DNA of 64,000 nucleotides from Allobosea sp. BH3 (GTDB taxonomy: Bacteria; Pseudomonadota; Alphaproteobacteria; Rhizobiales; Beijerinckiaceae): the NCBI RefSeq assembly GCF_025499465.1, contig NZ_JAIMCA010000002.1, positions 788,573-852,572 on the forward strand. Reading direction: 5' to 3'. Under the pieces are notes generated by a model. It saw nothing but the letters and a program-made list of their open reading frames with translations. It searched no databases and had not been told where the DNA came from. The number at the start of each line of letters is the position of its first letter. Within the stretch, counting starts at the first letter, position 1. The translations under genes and the position numbers were made by a program. Below are positions 10,064 through 19,048 of this stretch, piece by piece.

Positions 10064-10912
10064 ATGCGCATCCGATGGACGAAAACCCTTCTGCTTCTGG
10101 CACCGGCGACGGTGCTGGCGGCGATCCTTTTCGTCTATCCGGTATTCGGCGTCCTTACCCTGACGGTGCATGACGGAACGTCGTTTACCACCGAGCCGGT
10201 GCGGCAGATCTACTCGTCGCAGCTGTCGATCATCGTTCTGCAACGGACCTTCGTCACGGCCGCGACCGTGACGGCGATCTGCCTCATGATGGGCTACCCC
10301 ATGGCCTATTTCATGGCGGGGCTCGCCCCGCGCAAACGCGTGATGGCGACCTATCTGATCCTGCTGCCATTCTGGATCAGCATCCTCATCCGGACCTATA
10401 CTTGGATCATACTTCTCGGTCGCGAGGGCGTCGTGAACAAGGCGCTCTCGGCCCTCGGCCTCACGGGCGAGCCGATCCAGCTGCTCTACACGCCGGTCGC
10501 CGTGCATGTTGGCATGGTCCAGATCCTCCTGCCTATCGTGGTGCTGACCTGCCTGACCTCGATCCTCGATGTCGAGCGGGATCTGGTGAAGGCAGCCCGT
10601 TCGCTCGGCGCGACGCCGCGTCAGGCCTTCTGGAAAGTCGTGTTCCCGCTCAGCGTCAGCGGTGCCGCGACCGGCGGCATCATCTGTTTCATCCTCTGCC
10701 TCGGCTTCTACGTCACGCCGACGCTGCTTGGCGGGCGCACGAGCATTCTGATCGCCAATCTGATCGACCTGCAGGTGCACAAGACCCTGAAATGGGATCT
10801 GGCGGCGGTGATGGCCTCGGCATTGCTGCTCGCCACTTTCGCCTGCCTGCTGGTCTATTGGGGCCTGACCCGCAAGCGCTCGGAATTCGCGACGGGCGGG
10901 CTCGCCCGATGA
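10064..10912 (+). CDS. ABC transporter permease, PotB-like
   Basis: This 282-residue inner-membrane permease has about six hydrophobic segments, the first at residues 8-30 (LLLLAPATVLAAILFVYPVF). The EAA loop LVKAARSLGATPRQAFWKVV is followed by FPLS, as in binding-protein-dependent permeases. ATG at 10064 was taken as the start because the first membrane segment follows directly; a TTG at 9992 would add 24 polar residues and is less likely. The stop overlaps the next permease by four bases (ATGA), so the two subunits are probably made in equal amounts. Confidence 0.91.
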   Translation: MRIRWTKTLLLLAPATVLAAILFVYPVFGVLTLTVHDGTSFTTEPVRQIYSSQLSIIVLQRTFVTAATVTAICLMMGYPMAYFMAGLAPRKRVMATYLILLPFWISILIRTYTWIILLGREGVVNKALSALGLTGEPIQLLYTPVAVHVGMVQILLPIVVLTCLTSILDVERDLVKAARSLGATPRQAFWKVVFPLSVSGAATGGIICFILCLGFYVTPTLLGGRTSILIANLIDLQVHKTLKWDLAAVMASALLLATFACLLVYWGLTRKRSEFATGGLAR

Positions 10913-11709
10913 CCCGCATCGTCCTGGCCGTCTACTTCGCTATCGTCACCGGCTTCCTGCTGCTGCCGCTGATCTTTCTCGTGCCGATCTCGCTGACGGA
11001 CAGTCAGTTCCTCGAATTTCCGCCGACATCGCTCTCGCTGCGCTGGTACCGCGAGTTCTTCACGGACCAGAGCTGGCTCGATGCGACGCTGGTTAGCCTG
11101 AAGATCGGCGTCGGCGCGACAATCCTCAGCCTGTTGTTCGGCACGCTGGCGGCGATTGCGCTGGTCCGCGCCGACTTCGCGGCGAAGGGCGTGCTGACGG
11201 CGCTCTTCATCGCGCCGCTCATCATCCCCTCGGTGGTGCTGGCGCTGGCGCTTTACATCGTTTTCCTGCGCTGGCGCCTTGTGAACAACATCTATGCGCT
11301 GACGCTCGCCCACGCGCTTATCGCGATGCCCTACGTCGTGATGATCGTCGCCGGGAGCCTGCGCCGCTTCGACATGACGATCGAACGAGCCGCACGAATC
11401 CTTGGTGCCGGCCCGGTCAGGGCCTTCGTCCATACGGCGCTGCCCTTCCTGGCGCCGGCGATGTTCGCATCGGCGATCCTCGCCTTCTTCGCCTCCTTCG
11501 ACGAGCTGATCATAACGCTCTTCATCTCCGGCGGGCTGCAGACGCTCCCGGTCCGCATCTGGAACGATCTCAGCCTCAAGCTCGATCCCACCGTGCCGGC
11601 CGTAGCCGTCATGCTGACGCTGATCAGCATCGTCGGCATGTCGATCGGCGAGATCGTCCGGCGCCGCAACGAACTCCGATACCAGACACATTCCGTACCC
11701 GAGGCCTGA
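10909..11709 (+). CDS. ABC transporter permease, PotC-like
   Basis: The second permease of the Pot-like importer has 266 residues and about six membrane helices. The EAA loop is at IERAARILGAGPVRAFVHTA. The proline- and serine-rich loop after the first helix (SLTDSQFLEFPPTSLSLRWY) is characteristic of PotC-type proteins, whose post-TM1 segment usually reads FPP.SLRWY. It begins inside the previous stop codon and ends one base before the acyl-CoA ligase gene starts, showing tight operon packing of transport with catabolism. Confidence 0.92.
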   Translation: MTRIVLAVYFAIVTGFLLLPLIFLVPISLTDSQFLEFPPTSLSLRWYREFFTDQSWLDATLVSLKIGVGATILSLLFGTLAAIALVRADFAAKGVLTALFIAPLIIPSVVLALALYIVFLRWRLVNNIYALTLAHALIAMPYVVMIVAGSLRRFDMTIERAARILGAGPVRAFVHTALPFLAPAMFASAILAFFASFDELIITLFISGGLQTLPVRIWNDLSLKLDPTVPAVAVMLTLISIVGMSIGEIVRRRNELRYQTHSVPEA

Positions 11710-11710
11710 C

Positions 11711-13372
11711 ATGCAGCAAGCCCTAAGCGAAACGCGCGACTGGTCGCAGCTCCAGCCCCTCGTCGAGCGGATGCGCAGCAATATCGAGGCGACGGCCCTG
11801 CCGCGAAACCTCGGCGCCTTCGTCGACGAGCGTGCCGCGACCTGCGGCTACCAGACGCTGTGGACCTTCTTCGAACAGGAAGAAGGCGGGGTGGCGAGCT
11901 ATGCGCAGGCCAAGGCCGCGATCGACCGGACCGCGGCCGGCCTCCATGCCGCGGGAGTGCGGATGGGCACGCATGTCGCAGTGATGCTGCCGAACATCCC
12001 CGAATTCCCCGTTACATGGCTGGCGCTCGCCAGGCTCGGCGCCGTCATGGTGCCGGTCAATATCGGCTATACCGGGCGCGAGCTCGATTATGTCCTGACG
12101 GATTCGCAGGCCGCCCATCTGGTCGTCCATGCCAGCTGCCTGCCGGCCTACGAGGCACTGGGAGATGCGGCGCCGTTGCCGAAAGCGGCGGTCTTCCTTA
12201 TCGGCGACGACGCAGCCGCCGGCGCCGATGGTTATGCACGGATCGACGCGAACGCTGCTTCGCTTCCGCCCGACCTTCCTCAGCCGGAGCTCGATGACCT
12301 CGTCAACATCCAGTACACCTCCGGGACGACTGGTTTCCCGAAAGGCTGCATGCTGACGCATCGCTACTGGCTCACCATATCGCTGGTGGCGGCGATGCGC
12401 GGCGGCGAGACCGAGAACCCGAAGAACATACTGGCCGCGCAGCCGTTCTTCTACATGGACCCGCAATGGCTGACCTTGATGGCGATGCGGGTCGGCGGGC
12501 AAATCTTCGTCGCACGCCGCGCGAGCGCAACCCGTTTCCTGGACTGGGTCCGCCGCTACCGCATCCATTATTGCCTGTTCCCCGAGATCATCTACCAGCA
12601 GCCGCCCGGCCCGCTCGATGCGGAAAACGAGCTGAAGCGGGTCTCGATCTTCGGATTCAACAAGGAGTTCCACGCCGATTTCGAGCGCCGCTTCGGGACG
12701 GTGGCGCGTGAGTCCTTCGGCATGACCGAGGTCGGATCGGCGCTGTTCCTGCCGAGAGAGGCCTATCACATGATCGGCTCGGGCTCCTGCGGCATGGTCG
12801 CGCCGTTTCGTGAGGCGCAAATCACCGACCCCGACGGCAACGTCGTGCCGGATGGTGAGATCGGCGAGCTTTGCATTCGCGGCCCTGGCATCATGCAGGG
12901 CTATTATCGCAAGCCGGACGCGAACCACGCAGCCTTCCGCGGCGACTGGTTTCGCACGGGCGACCTGTTCTGGCGCGACGCGCAGGGCTTCCACTACATC
13001 GTTGGCCGGCTCAAGGACATGATCAGGAGAAGCGGCGAGAACATTGCCGCGCGCGAGGTCGAAGCCGCCCTGGCCGAGATGCCCGAGGTACTCGAGGCTG
13101 CCGTCGTCGGCGTCAAGGATCCCGCACGTGGCGAAGAGGTGAAAGCCTATGTCGTCCTGCAGCCCGGCGTCTCGGCGTCGCAGGCCTCTCCCGAGAGGAT
13201 CTTCGCGCACTGCAAGTCCCGCCTCGCGCCCTTCAAGACGCCGCGTTACCTCGAGTATCGCGAGGCGCTGCCGAAGACGCCCTCCGAAAAAATCGCCAAG
13301 CAGAAGCTGATTGCCGAGAAGCCCGACCTGCGCGCCGGCAGCTTCGATCGCGTCACCAATCAGTGGCTCTGA
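11711..13372 (+). CDS. AMP-dependent acyl-CoA synthetase/ligase
   Basis: This 553-residue enzyme of the adenylate-forming superfamily activates a carboxylic acid through an acyl-AMP intermediate. The phosphate-binding motif YTSGTTGFPKG is at 202-212, the A5-type motif SFGMTEVG in the middle, and the hinge motif WFRTGDLFW further on. The C-terminal domain ends with catalytic-lysine context KTPSEKIAKQK near residue 530. Overall it resembles crotonobetaine/carnitine-CoA ligase-like (CaiC) proteins, but the substrate cannot be fixed. The gene follows the PotC-like permease by one base and precedes an enoyl-CoA hydratase, so it probably activates what the transporter imports. Confidence 0.9.
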   Translation: MQQALSETRDWSQLQPLVERMRSNIEATALPRNLGAFVDERAATCGYQTLWTFFEQEEGGVASYAQAKAAIDRTAAGLHAAGVRMGTHVAVMLPNIPEFPVTWLALARLGAVMVPVNIGYTGRELDYVLTDSQAAHLVVHASCLPAYEALGDAAPLPKAAVFLIGDDAAAGADGYARIDANAASLPPDLPQPELDDLVNIQYTSGTTGFPKGCMLTHRYWLTISLVAAMRGGETENPKNILAAQPFFYMDPQWLTLMAMRVGGQIFVARRASATRFLDWVRRYRIHYCLFPEIIYQQPPGPLDAENELKRVSIFGFNKEFHADFERRFGTVARESFGMTEVGSALFLPREAYHMIGSGSCGMVAPFREAQITDPDGNVVPDGEIGELCIRGPGIMQGYYRKPDANHAAFRGDWFRTGDLFWRDAQGFHYIVGRLKDMIRRSGENIAAREVEAALAEMPEVLEAAVVGVKDPARGEEVKAYVVLQPGVSASQASPERIFAHCKSRLAPFKTPRYLEYREALPKTPSEKIAKQKLIAEKPDLRAGSFDRVTNQWL

Positions 13373-13394
13373 GATCCACAAGAGGAACTGACAC

Positions 13395-14201
13395 ATGCCT
13401 TTCGAATATGAGCGCCGCGGCAAGATCGGCTATTTTACCATCCGGAACGGATCGGTGAATCCGATGACGCCGTCCATGCACAAGCAGTTCTATCATATGA
13501 TGCTCGAGTTCCTCGCCGATGACGAGGTGCGGGTCGGCATTCTTCAGGGAGCCGGAGACCGCGCCTTCTCGGCCGGCGACGACATCAAGAACGACTACGC
13601 CAAGTTTGCCACGCCGATGGACGAGCTCACCTATTATCTGGCGCCCAAGCACCGCGTCGCTGAAGGCGAGCCCGATACCTTCAGCTGGTCACGTGAGGTC
13701 CTGTCGCTCAACCGGTTCAAGCCGATCGTCGGTGCCGTGCGCGGCTATTGCTACGGCCAGGGCATGATCTATCTCAGCCACCTGACCGATATCCGGGTGG
13801 CGTCGGAGGATGCGAAGTTCGGCTTCCCCGAGATCGCCTACGGCATGGGGGGCGCAGGCGGTTCGACCCGGCTTTCCCATTTCCTCCCACATACCGTTGC
13901 GATGGAAATGCTTCTCACCGGAGATCCGCTGTCTGCGCAGGACGCCCTGCGGGCGAATCTGGTCAATGCGGTCGTACCGTCGGATCAGGTCCTGGCAAAA
14001 GCCGAGGAATACGCGGCGCGCATTGCACGGCACCCGCTTCTCGCATTGCGCGTCGAGATGGAAGCTTCGGTCCGCTGCATGGACATGTCGCGGCAGGATG
14101 CGCTGGACTACGTAAAGAACCTCTATCGCATGCAGCGACTTGCTTACAATGGCGAAGAAAAAGTTGAATCGTTTCTGTATAAAGAAAAGGAAAAAACTTG
14201 A
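13395..14201 (+). CDS. Enoyl-CoA hydratase/isomerase (crotonase) family protein
   Basis: This 268-residue crotonase-fold enzyme would hydrate, isomerise or cleave an acyl-CoA. The first oxyanion-hole segment is FSAGDDIKNDY near residues 56-66, and the second is GAVRGYCYGQGM near 115-126. The segment after it (FGFPEIAYGMGGAGGSTRL) carries the loop that usually holds the catalytic acids. The inserted segment with DELTYYLAPKHR between the two oxyanion segments is longer than in classical hydratases. The gene follows the ligase by 22 bases with an AGAGGA site. It is probably the last gene of the operon; its lysine-rich tail KEKEKT is A-rich compared with the rest. Confidence 0.9.
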   Translation: MPFEYERRGKIGYFTIRNGSVNPMTPSMHKQFYHMMLEFLADDEVRVGILQGAGDRAFSAGDDIKNDYAKFATPMDELTYYLAPKHRVAEGEPDTFSWSREVLSLNRFKPIVGAVRGYCYGQGMIYLSHLTDIRVASEDAKFGFPEIAYGMGGAGGSTRLSHFLPHTVAMEMLLTGDPLSAQDALRANLVNAVVPSDQVLAKAEEYAARIARHPLLALRVEMEASVRCMDMSRQDALDYVKNLYRMQRLAYNGEEKVESFLYKEKEKT

Positions 14202-14489
14202 AACCCGGCAGGTATATTCTCGATTCTGGGGTCGTTCAGCGCTCTCCGAGATGACTCCGATTTTGCAGATTGCTCTTGGAGATCCGAAGGGTCATGGATC
14301 CGCCGGATTTCCCTTGAGACTGAGTAGATCAAGGCCGCTGGCTAGCCAGGCTGATGCTCTAAGCTGCTGGACGCTCGCATTTAAGGGCATGCTGCTATGG
14401 GTCCGGCTGCGGAACGTCCGCTTCCGTGCCTTAGCTCAATGTCCGCTTCTGGCGTATTCCGAGCAACCGGGCGATTTCGCTCCTATCAC
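14202..14489. other. Intergenic region between convergent operons
   Basis: This gap of 288 bases separates the + strand CoA operon from the - strand aromatic operon. No coding sequence or clear rho-independent hairpin was found. It contains one copy of the dispersed double-motif repeat (14411-14454), annotated separately. Confidence 0.6.
14411..14454 (+). repeat. Dispersed intergenic double-motif repeat, copy A
   Basis: Two half-motifs, GTCCGCTTCC at 14416 and GTCCGCTTCT at 14441, sit 25 bases apart. They are framed by GGAAC on the left and TGGCG on the right, with CTCAAT before the second half. The same architecture and spacing occur at four other places in this window (26653, 48064, 48475, 57041), always between genes. 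Confidence 0.7.
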
Positions 14490-15443
14490 CTAAGTCGTCG
14501 GCGGTGTGCCGTGGGTATGGAAGCTCTCGATTGTCTTGAGCCCCCAGGCTTGGCCCTTCTTCCGTTCGGTCTCCGTCCAGGTCACCGTCTGCCAGTCCGG
14601 ATCGAGGATCAGCCTCGCCCCGGCATTGGCGATCTCGACGCGGTTGCCGGCCGGCTCGTAGACGTAGAGAAAGAAGGTCTGCTGGACGGCGTGTTTGTGC
14701 GGTCCGGTCTCAATGAAGACGCCGTTCTCCAGGAAGAGATCGGCCGCCTCCAAGATATGCTCGCGCTGATCCACGGCGTAGGTAACGTGGTGGAAGCGCC
14801 CGCGCGCGTTGGTGTGGTCGCGGGTATAGGCGATGTCGTAGCTCTTGTTGTTGACGGTGAACCAGCAGCCACCGACCTCGCCGGAATCCAGCACGATCTG
14901 CTCGGTGACGCGGCTGCCCAATGCCTTCGGCAGGAAGTCGCGGATCACCGCGACATCCTGCGCCAGGAGATTCAGGTGGTCGAGCCGGCGCACGGCGCAG
15001 CCGCGGCCATGGTTGCGTTGCGCCTGGTTCTTCAGCGCCGGACGCTCCGCTTCCGGCGCGACATACTTCTTCGTATCGAAATAGATCTCGAAGATGTGGT
15101 CGTCGGGATCGCGGAAGCGATAGGCCCGGCCGTGGCCGAGATCGCCCTCGACCCAGCCGATGCCCGCCCCCAGCGCCTCGATCGCCGCGACGCGCCTGAG
15201 CAACGCCGCCTCGCTCGTCGCACGGTAGCCGATATGGCCGACGCCGGTGCGGTTCGAGGCCGTCAGCTTCAGCGTGTGGAACTCGTAATCGTCCCAGGCA
15301 CGCAGATAGACCGAGGCACCATCGCGGCCGCTCTCCGTCAGCCCGTAGATATTGACGAAGAAGTCGAGGCTCGCCTCGGGCTTGTCCGTAAAGAGTTCGA
15401 CATGGCCAAGATGCGCAATGTCGAAGCAGGGCTCAGTGCTCAT
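14490..15443 (-). CDS. Type I extradiol ring-cleavage dioxygenase (catechol 2,3-dioxygenase-like)
   Basis: This 317-residue vicinal-oxygen-chelate dioxygenase is expected to open a catecholic ring next to the diol using Fe(II) and O2. The N-terminal domain (HLGHVELF start) and C-terminal catalytic domain are both present. The likely metal ligands are the His of RRLDHLNLL, the His of FHHVTYAVD and the Glu of GNRVEIANAG, matching the 2-His-1-Glu set. The start ATG at 15443 overlaps the stop of the MetE-like gene by four bases. As the last gene of the gallate-type operon it may supply the ring-opening step, although GalA/LigB-type enzymes normally do this. Substrate is inferred only from context. 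Confidence 0.87.
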   Translation of the reverse strand: MSTEPCFDIAHLGHVELFTDKPEASLDFFVNIYGLTESGRDGASVYLRAWDDYEFHTLKLTASNRTGVGHIGYRATSEAALLRRVAAIEALGAGIGWVEGDLGHGRAYRFRDPDDHIFEIYFDTKKYVAPEAERPALKNQAQRNHGRGCAVRRLDHLNLLAQDVAVIRDFLPKALGSRVTEQIVLDSGEVGGCWFTVNNKSYDIAYTRDHTNARGRFHHVTYAVDQREHILEAADLFLENGVFIETGPHKHAVQQTFFLYVYEPAGNRVEIANAGARLILDPDWQTVTWTETERKKGQAWGLKTIESFHTHGTPPTT

Positions 15444-16549
15444 CCCCAGACTTCCTTCGCGACTTCGACGATGCGAGCGAGCTTCGCCCACTGTTCGTCT
15501 TCGGCCAGCACATTGCCTTCTTCGGTCGAGGCGAAGCCGCATTGCGGCGACAGGCAGAGCTGCTCGAGCGGGGCGAACTTCGCGGCTTCCTCGATGCGGC
15601 GCTTGAGATTGTCCTTGCTCTCGACCGTGCCGAACTTGGAGGTGACGAGGCCGAGCACGACCTGCTTGTCGCCCTTCGGCAGGAAGCGCAGCGGCTCGAA
15701 GCCGCCGGAGCGGTCGTCGTCCCACTCCATGAAATAGCCGTCGACGTCGATCTGGTTGAAGACCATGTCGGCAACCGGCTCGTAGCCGCCCGAGGCGATG
15801 AAGGTCGACTTGAAGTTGCCGCGGCAGGTGTGGGTGGTGATCGCCATGTCGGCGGGCTTGGCCCTCAGCGCGGCGTTGAGCACGTCGCGATAGATGAAGA
15901 TCAGCTTGTCGGGGTCGTCGCCACGGTCGGCCAGCATCTTCCGCTGCTCGGGGTCGCAGAAATAGGAGAGGCTGGTGTCGTCGAGCTGCAGATAGCGGCA
16001 GCCGGCATCGTAGAAGGCCTTGATCGCCTTGGCGTAGGCCTTGCCGAGGTCGTCGTAGTAATCCTCCATCTTCAGATAGGCGCTCGGATCGATCGCCTTC
16101 CGGCCGCCGCGATAGTGCAGCATGGAGGGGCTCGGGATCGTCATCTTCGGCACCCGGCTGGTCACCGAGGCCAGGAACCTGAAATGCGCCAGATGCGGAT
16201 GGTTGGCCGGGAAGTCGAGCTTCCCGGTCACGCGGATGCCGTGCCCCTTCGTGGCGACGCCCTTGAACTGGATCCCCGCGTCAGTCTCGAAGGTGGTGAC
16301 GCCGGCCAGGCCGTCGAGGAAGTCGAAATGCCAGAAGGCGCGGCGATATTCGCCGTCGGTGACCGCCTGCAGCCCGACCTCCTCCTGCTTGCGGACGAGC
16401 TTCCTGATCTCCTCATCCTCGATCTGGGCAAGCTCGGCATGGCTCATCTCGCCGGCAGCGACCTTGGCGCGCGCATCCTTGACTGGCGCGCTGCGCAGCA
16501 GGCTTCCGACCATGTCGCCCCGGAATGGCGGCTTTTGTCTGAGGGTCAT
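15440..16549 (-). CDS. Cobalamin-independent methionine synthase-like methyltransferase (MetE C-terminal domain family)
   Basis: The 369-residue protein resembles the isolated catalytic barrel of MetE (the YxjG/YxjH group) and lacks the N-terminal half of true MetE. Zinc ligands expected in the family are visible: His and Cys in ITTHTCRGN, and the late Cys in SPQCGFAST. The N-terminal motif FRGDMVGSLLRS is also typical. In MetE the barrel moves a methyl group to a thiol. Here the gene sits between a Liv transporter and a ring-cleavage dioxygenase, so it could act in methyl transfer from a methoxy-aromatic or in thiol chemistry unrelated to methionine. That role is inference. Confidence 0.85.
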   Translation of the reverse strand: MTLRQKPPFRGDMVGSLLRSAPVKDARAKVAAGEMSHAELAQIEDEEIRKLVRKQEEVGLQAVTDGEYRRAFWHFDFLDGLAGVTTFETDAGIQFKGVATKGHGIRVTGKLDFPANHPHLAHFRFLASVTSRVPKMTIPSPSMLHYRGGRKAIDPSAYLKMEDYYDDLGKAYAKAIKAFYDAGCRYLQLDDTSLSYFCDPEQRKMLADRGDDPDKLIFIYRDVLNAALRAKPADMAITTHTCRGNFKSTFIASGGYEPVADMVFNQIDVDGYFMEWDDDRSGGFEPLRFLPKGDKQVVLGLVTSKFGTVESKDNLKRRIEEAAKFAPLEQLCLSPQCGFASTEEGNVLAEDEQWAKLARIVEVAKEVWG

Positions 16550-16573
16550 ATCGTGTCCTCCCGTTCTTGATTG

Positions 16574-17284
16574 TCAGGCCGCGGCGGCGAGGCCGAGGTG
16601 ATGTTCGAGCCGCTCCGGCTCGGCGAGCAGCGTGGCGCTCGAATCGGCAAGCACGACGCGGCCGCGTTCGAGCACGATCGCGTCGTCGGTCAGTTCAAGG
16701 ATCTTGCAGGCGTGCTGTTCGATGACGATGGCTGCGAGCCCCTCCTCGCGGAACAGCGTCTTCAACGCCTTCAGCAGCTCCTCGACGATGATCGGCGCCA
16801 GCCCTTCGGTCGGCTCGTCGAGCAGGAGCAGCTTCGGATTGAGCATCAGAGCGCGACCGATCGCCAGCATCTGCTGCTCGCCGCCGGAGAGCTGGTTGCC
16901 GAGATTGGCCTTGCGCTCGGCCAGGCGGGGGAACATGCGGAAAACACGCGCGGCGTCCCATGGTCCCGGCCGGGCGACGGCCGTCAGGTTCTCCAGCACG
17001 GTCAGCGACTTGAAGATGTTACGCTCTTGCGGCACCCAGCCGATGCCGGCATGGGCCCTCTGCTCGGGCGTGGCCGCGGTGATGTCGCGACCCGCCAGCA
17101 CAATCCGCCCGCCGCGGCGGCGCGTGACGCCGATAATGCTGTTGACCAGCGTCGTCTTGCCGACGCCGTTGCGGCCGAGCAAAGCGAGCGAACGCCCCTC
17201 CTCGAGATCGAGATCGATGTTGAAGAGCACAAGCGCCTCGCCGTAGCCGGCGCTCAGCTTCTCGATATGCAGCAGCTCAGACAT
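16574..17284 (-). CDS. livF: Branched-chain amino acid-type ABC transporter ATP-binding protein, LivF
   Basis: This 236-residue ATPase of the HAAT/Liv class has Walker A GRNGVGKTT near residue 38, signature LSGGEQQM, and Walker B LLLDEPTEGLAP, the wording typical of LivF. It overlaps the livG-like gene upstream by eight bases. In this operon the Liv system probably imports an aromatic acid rather than an amino acid, as in many rhizobial catabolic clusters; that is inferred from the neighbours. Confidence 0.93.
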   Translation of the reverse strand: MSELLHIEKLSAGYGEALVLFNIDLDLEEGRSLALLGRNGVGKTTLVNSIIGVTRRRGGRIVLAGRDITAATPEQRAHAGIGWVPQERNIFKSLTVLENLTAVARPGPWDAARVFRMFPRLAERKANLGNQLSGGEQQMLAIGRALMLNPKLLLLDEPTEGLAPIIVEELLKALKTLFREEGLAAIVIEQHACKILELTDDAIVLERGRVVLADSSATLLAEPERLEHHLGLAAAA

Positions 17285-18032
17285 GTGCGGCCTCGCCGAG
17301 ATAAGCCTCGCGCACGGCGCGGTCCCGCGCCATCTCCTCCGGCGTGCCCTCCGCCAGCACGCGGCCGTTGACCAGCACGGTGATGCGCGTCGCGAAGCGG
17401 AAGACGAGGTCCATGTCGTGCTCGATCAGCAGTACGGAGACATCCTCCGGCAGTGCGGCGACCGTGCTCATCAGTGCCCGCCGCTCCGCCTCCGGCACGC
17501 CCGCCGCCGGCTCATCGAGCAAGAGCACGCTGGGCCTGGCGGCAAAGGCGGCCGCGATCTCGATCTGACGCTGCTTGCCATAGGGCAGCGTCGCGATGCG
17601 CTGGTCCATGATGTCGTCCAGTCGGAAGCGCGACAGGATCTCGGCGGTCTCGGCGACGAGCGCAGGATCGCGGTCGAGGGCGTGGAAGGCTCGCCCGCCG
17701 CGCCCCAACCGCTCCGAGGTGACGAGCGCGATCATCTCCAGCGGTGTCATGCTGGCGAAGAGCTGATTGATCTGGAAGGTGCGGGCAAGCCCGCGCCGGA
17801 CCCGCGCCTCGCGCGACAGCCCTGTGATGTCCTCGCCCATCAGCGCGATACGACCTCCGCTGGGCTTGAGCACACCGGTGAGCTGGTTGACGAAGGTCGT
17901 CTTGCCGGCGCCGTTCGGGCCGATCAGGGCGTGGCGGGCGCCGCGCTGGAGCGTAAAATCGACATGGTCGGTGGCGGTGATGCCGCCGAAGCTCTTGTGG
18001 AGGTCGAAGGTCCGGAGCGCGACGGAGGTCAT
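17277..18032 (-). CDS. livG: Branched-chain amino acid-type ABC transporter ATP-binding protein, LivG
   Basis: This 251-residue ATPase has Walker A GPNGAGKTT near residue 38 and Walker B VLLLDEPAAGVPEAE. The region where LSGGQ normally lies reads LPYGKQRQIEIA, the usual LivG variant of the signature. RTFQINQLF supplies the Q-loop. It overlaps livM by four bases and livF by eight. It would form the heterodimeric motor with LivF under the LivH/LivM channel. Confidence 0.93.
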   Translation of the reverse strand: MTSVALRTFDLHKSFGGITATDHVDFTLQRGARHALIGPNGAGKTTFVNQLTGVLKPSGGRIALMGEDITGLSREARVRRGLARTFQINQLFASMTPLEMIALVTSERLGRGGRAFHALDRDPALVAETAEILSRFRLDDIMDQRIATLPYGKQRQIEIAAAFAARPSVLLLDEPAAGVPEAERRALMSTVAALPEDVSVLLIEHDMDLVFRFATRITVLVNGRVLAEGTPEEMARDRAVREAYLGEAAHV

Positions 18033-19048
18033 CCTGCCCGTCCCCTGCCAAGCCCTTTGCCGAGGCGCGCGAAGCGCCCCGCCACCGTCTTCATCGCGCC
18101 GTGGATCAGCTCGCGTCCACCGAGCACGAAGAGCACCAGGAACAGCCCGATCCAGAACATCCAGTATTGCGGAGTGAAGGTCGCGATCACGTCCTGCAGC
18201 AGCTTGAAAGCAACCGCGCCGATGAGCCCGCCATAGAGATAGCCGGCGCCGCCGATGATGAGCACGAGCATCAGATCGGCGGAGCGGTGAAAGTCGAGCA
18301 CGTCGAGCGAGACGAACTGCGTGGTCTGCGCCAGCAGCGCGCCGCCCGCCCCGGCATAGGCCGCAGCCAGGGCATAGACTGCCGCGAGGCGCTTCCCGTT
18401 CGGTACGCCCGAGGCAGAGGCGCGCAGCGGGTTGTCGCGGATGGCGCGCAGGCTCAGGCCGAAGGGAGAGTTCGTCACCCGCCGCGCGACGAGGAAAAGC
18501 ACGAACAATACCGAGAGCGAGTAGAGATAGGCGGTGCGGCCAAAGAGATCAAAATCGAACAGACCGAGCACCGGGCCCATCATGATGCCCTGCAGGCCGT
18601 CGGCACCGCCTGTCAGCGATCCGAAGGAGTTCGCCAGCTCATAGAGGATGAGTGCGACGCCGAGCGTGATCATGAGACGGGTGAGATCCGTGCCGCGCAG
18701 CACCAGCGGGCTGGTGACGAGTCCGAGCAGCCCGGCCGCCGCCATGCCGACGCCCAGGCCCGCCAGCGGATCGGCCGTGACATGCTTGGCAAACAGCCCC
18801 GCCGTATAGGCGCCCATGCCGAGGAAGGCGGCATGGCCCAGCGAGACGATGCCGGCGAAACCCAGGATCAGATCGAGCGAGAGCGCGAAGAGCGCCAGGA
18901 TCGCGATCTCGTTGAGCAGCAGCCATTGCCGCGGGAAGAGCACGGAGGCCGCAGCAGCCAGGAGCCAGAAGGCGATCTCGGCCGGGTGCCAGCGCCGCGC
19001 CTCCAGGAGCGACTGCCGGACGCGTGTCTCGAAGGCGGGCGCGGTCAT
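18029..19048 (-). CDS. livM: Branched-chain amino acid-type ABC transporter permease, LivM
   Basis: This 339-residue inner-membrane permease has eight to ten hydrophobic segments. Characteristic LivM text includes LSLDLILGFAGIVSLGHAAF near residue 60 and the cytoplasmic coupling segment SPFGLSLRAIRDNPLRA near 200. Length is within the family range. The start overlaps the livH stop by four bases. It pairs with LivH to form the translocation channel. Confidence 0.93.
   Translation of the reverse strand: MTAPAFETRVRQSLLEARRWHPAEIAFWLLAAAASVLFPRQWLLLNEIAILALFALSLDLILGFAGIVSLGHAAFLGMGAYTAGLFAKHVTADPLAGLGVGMAAAGLLGLVTSPLVLRGTDLTRLMITLGVALILYELANSFGSLTGGADGLQGIMMGPVLGLFDFDLFGRTAYLYSLSVLFVLFLVARRVTNSPFGLSLRAIRDNPLRASASGVPNGKRLAAVYALAAAYAGAGGALLAQTTQFVSLDVLDFHRSADLMLVLIIGGAGYLYGGLIGAVAFKLLQDVIATFTPQYWMFWIGLFLVLFVLGGRELIHGAMKTVAGRFARLGKGLGRGRAG

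Noticed and set aside
8630..10780. A 716-codon open frame on the - strand opposite the Pot-like genes
   Set aside because: It is antisense to well-supported ABC genes and reads as Arg/Asp/His/Gly-rich low-complexity sequence, the usual shadow of high-GC codon bias.
11723..13423. A 566-codon - strand frame opposite the AMP-forming ligase
   Set aside because: Antisense shadow; the + strand frame has all ligase motifs.
15440..16549. True methionine synthase MetE
   Set aside because: The N-terminal half of MetE is absent and the gene sits in an aromatic catabolic operon, so only the family is named.
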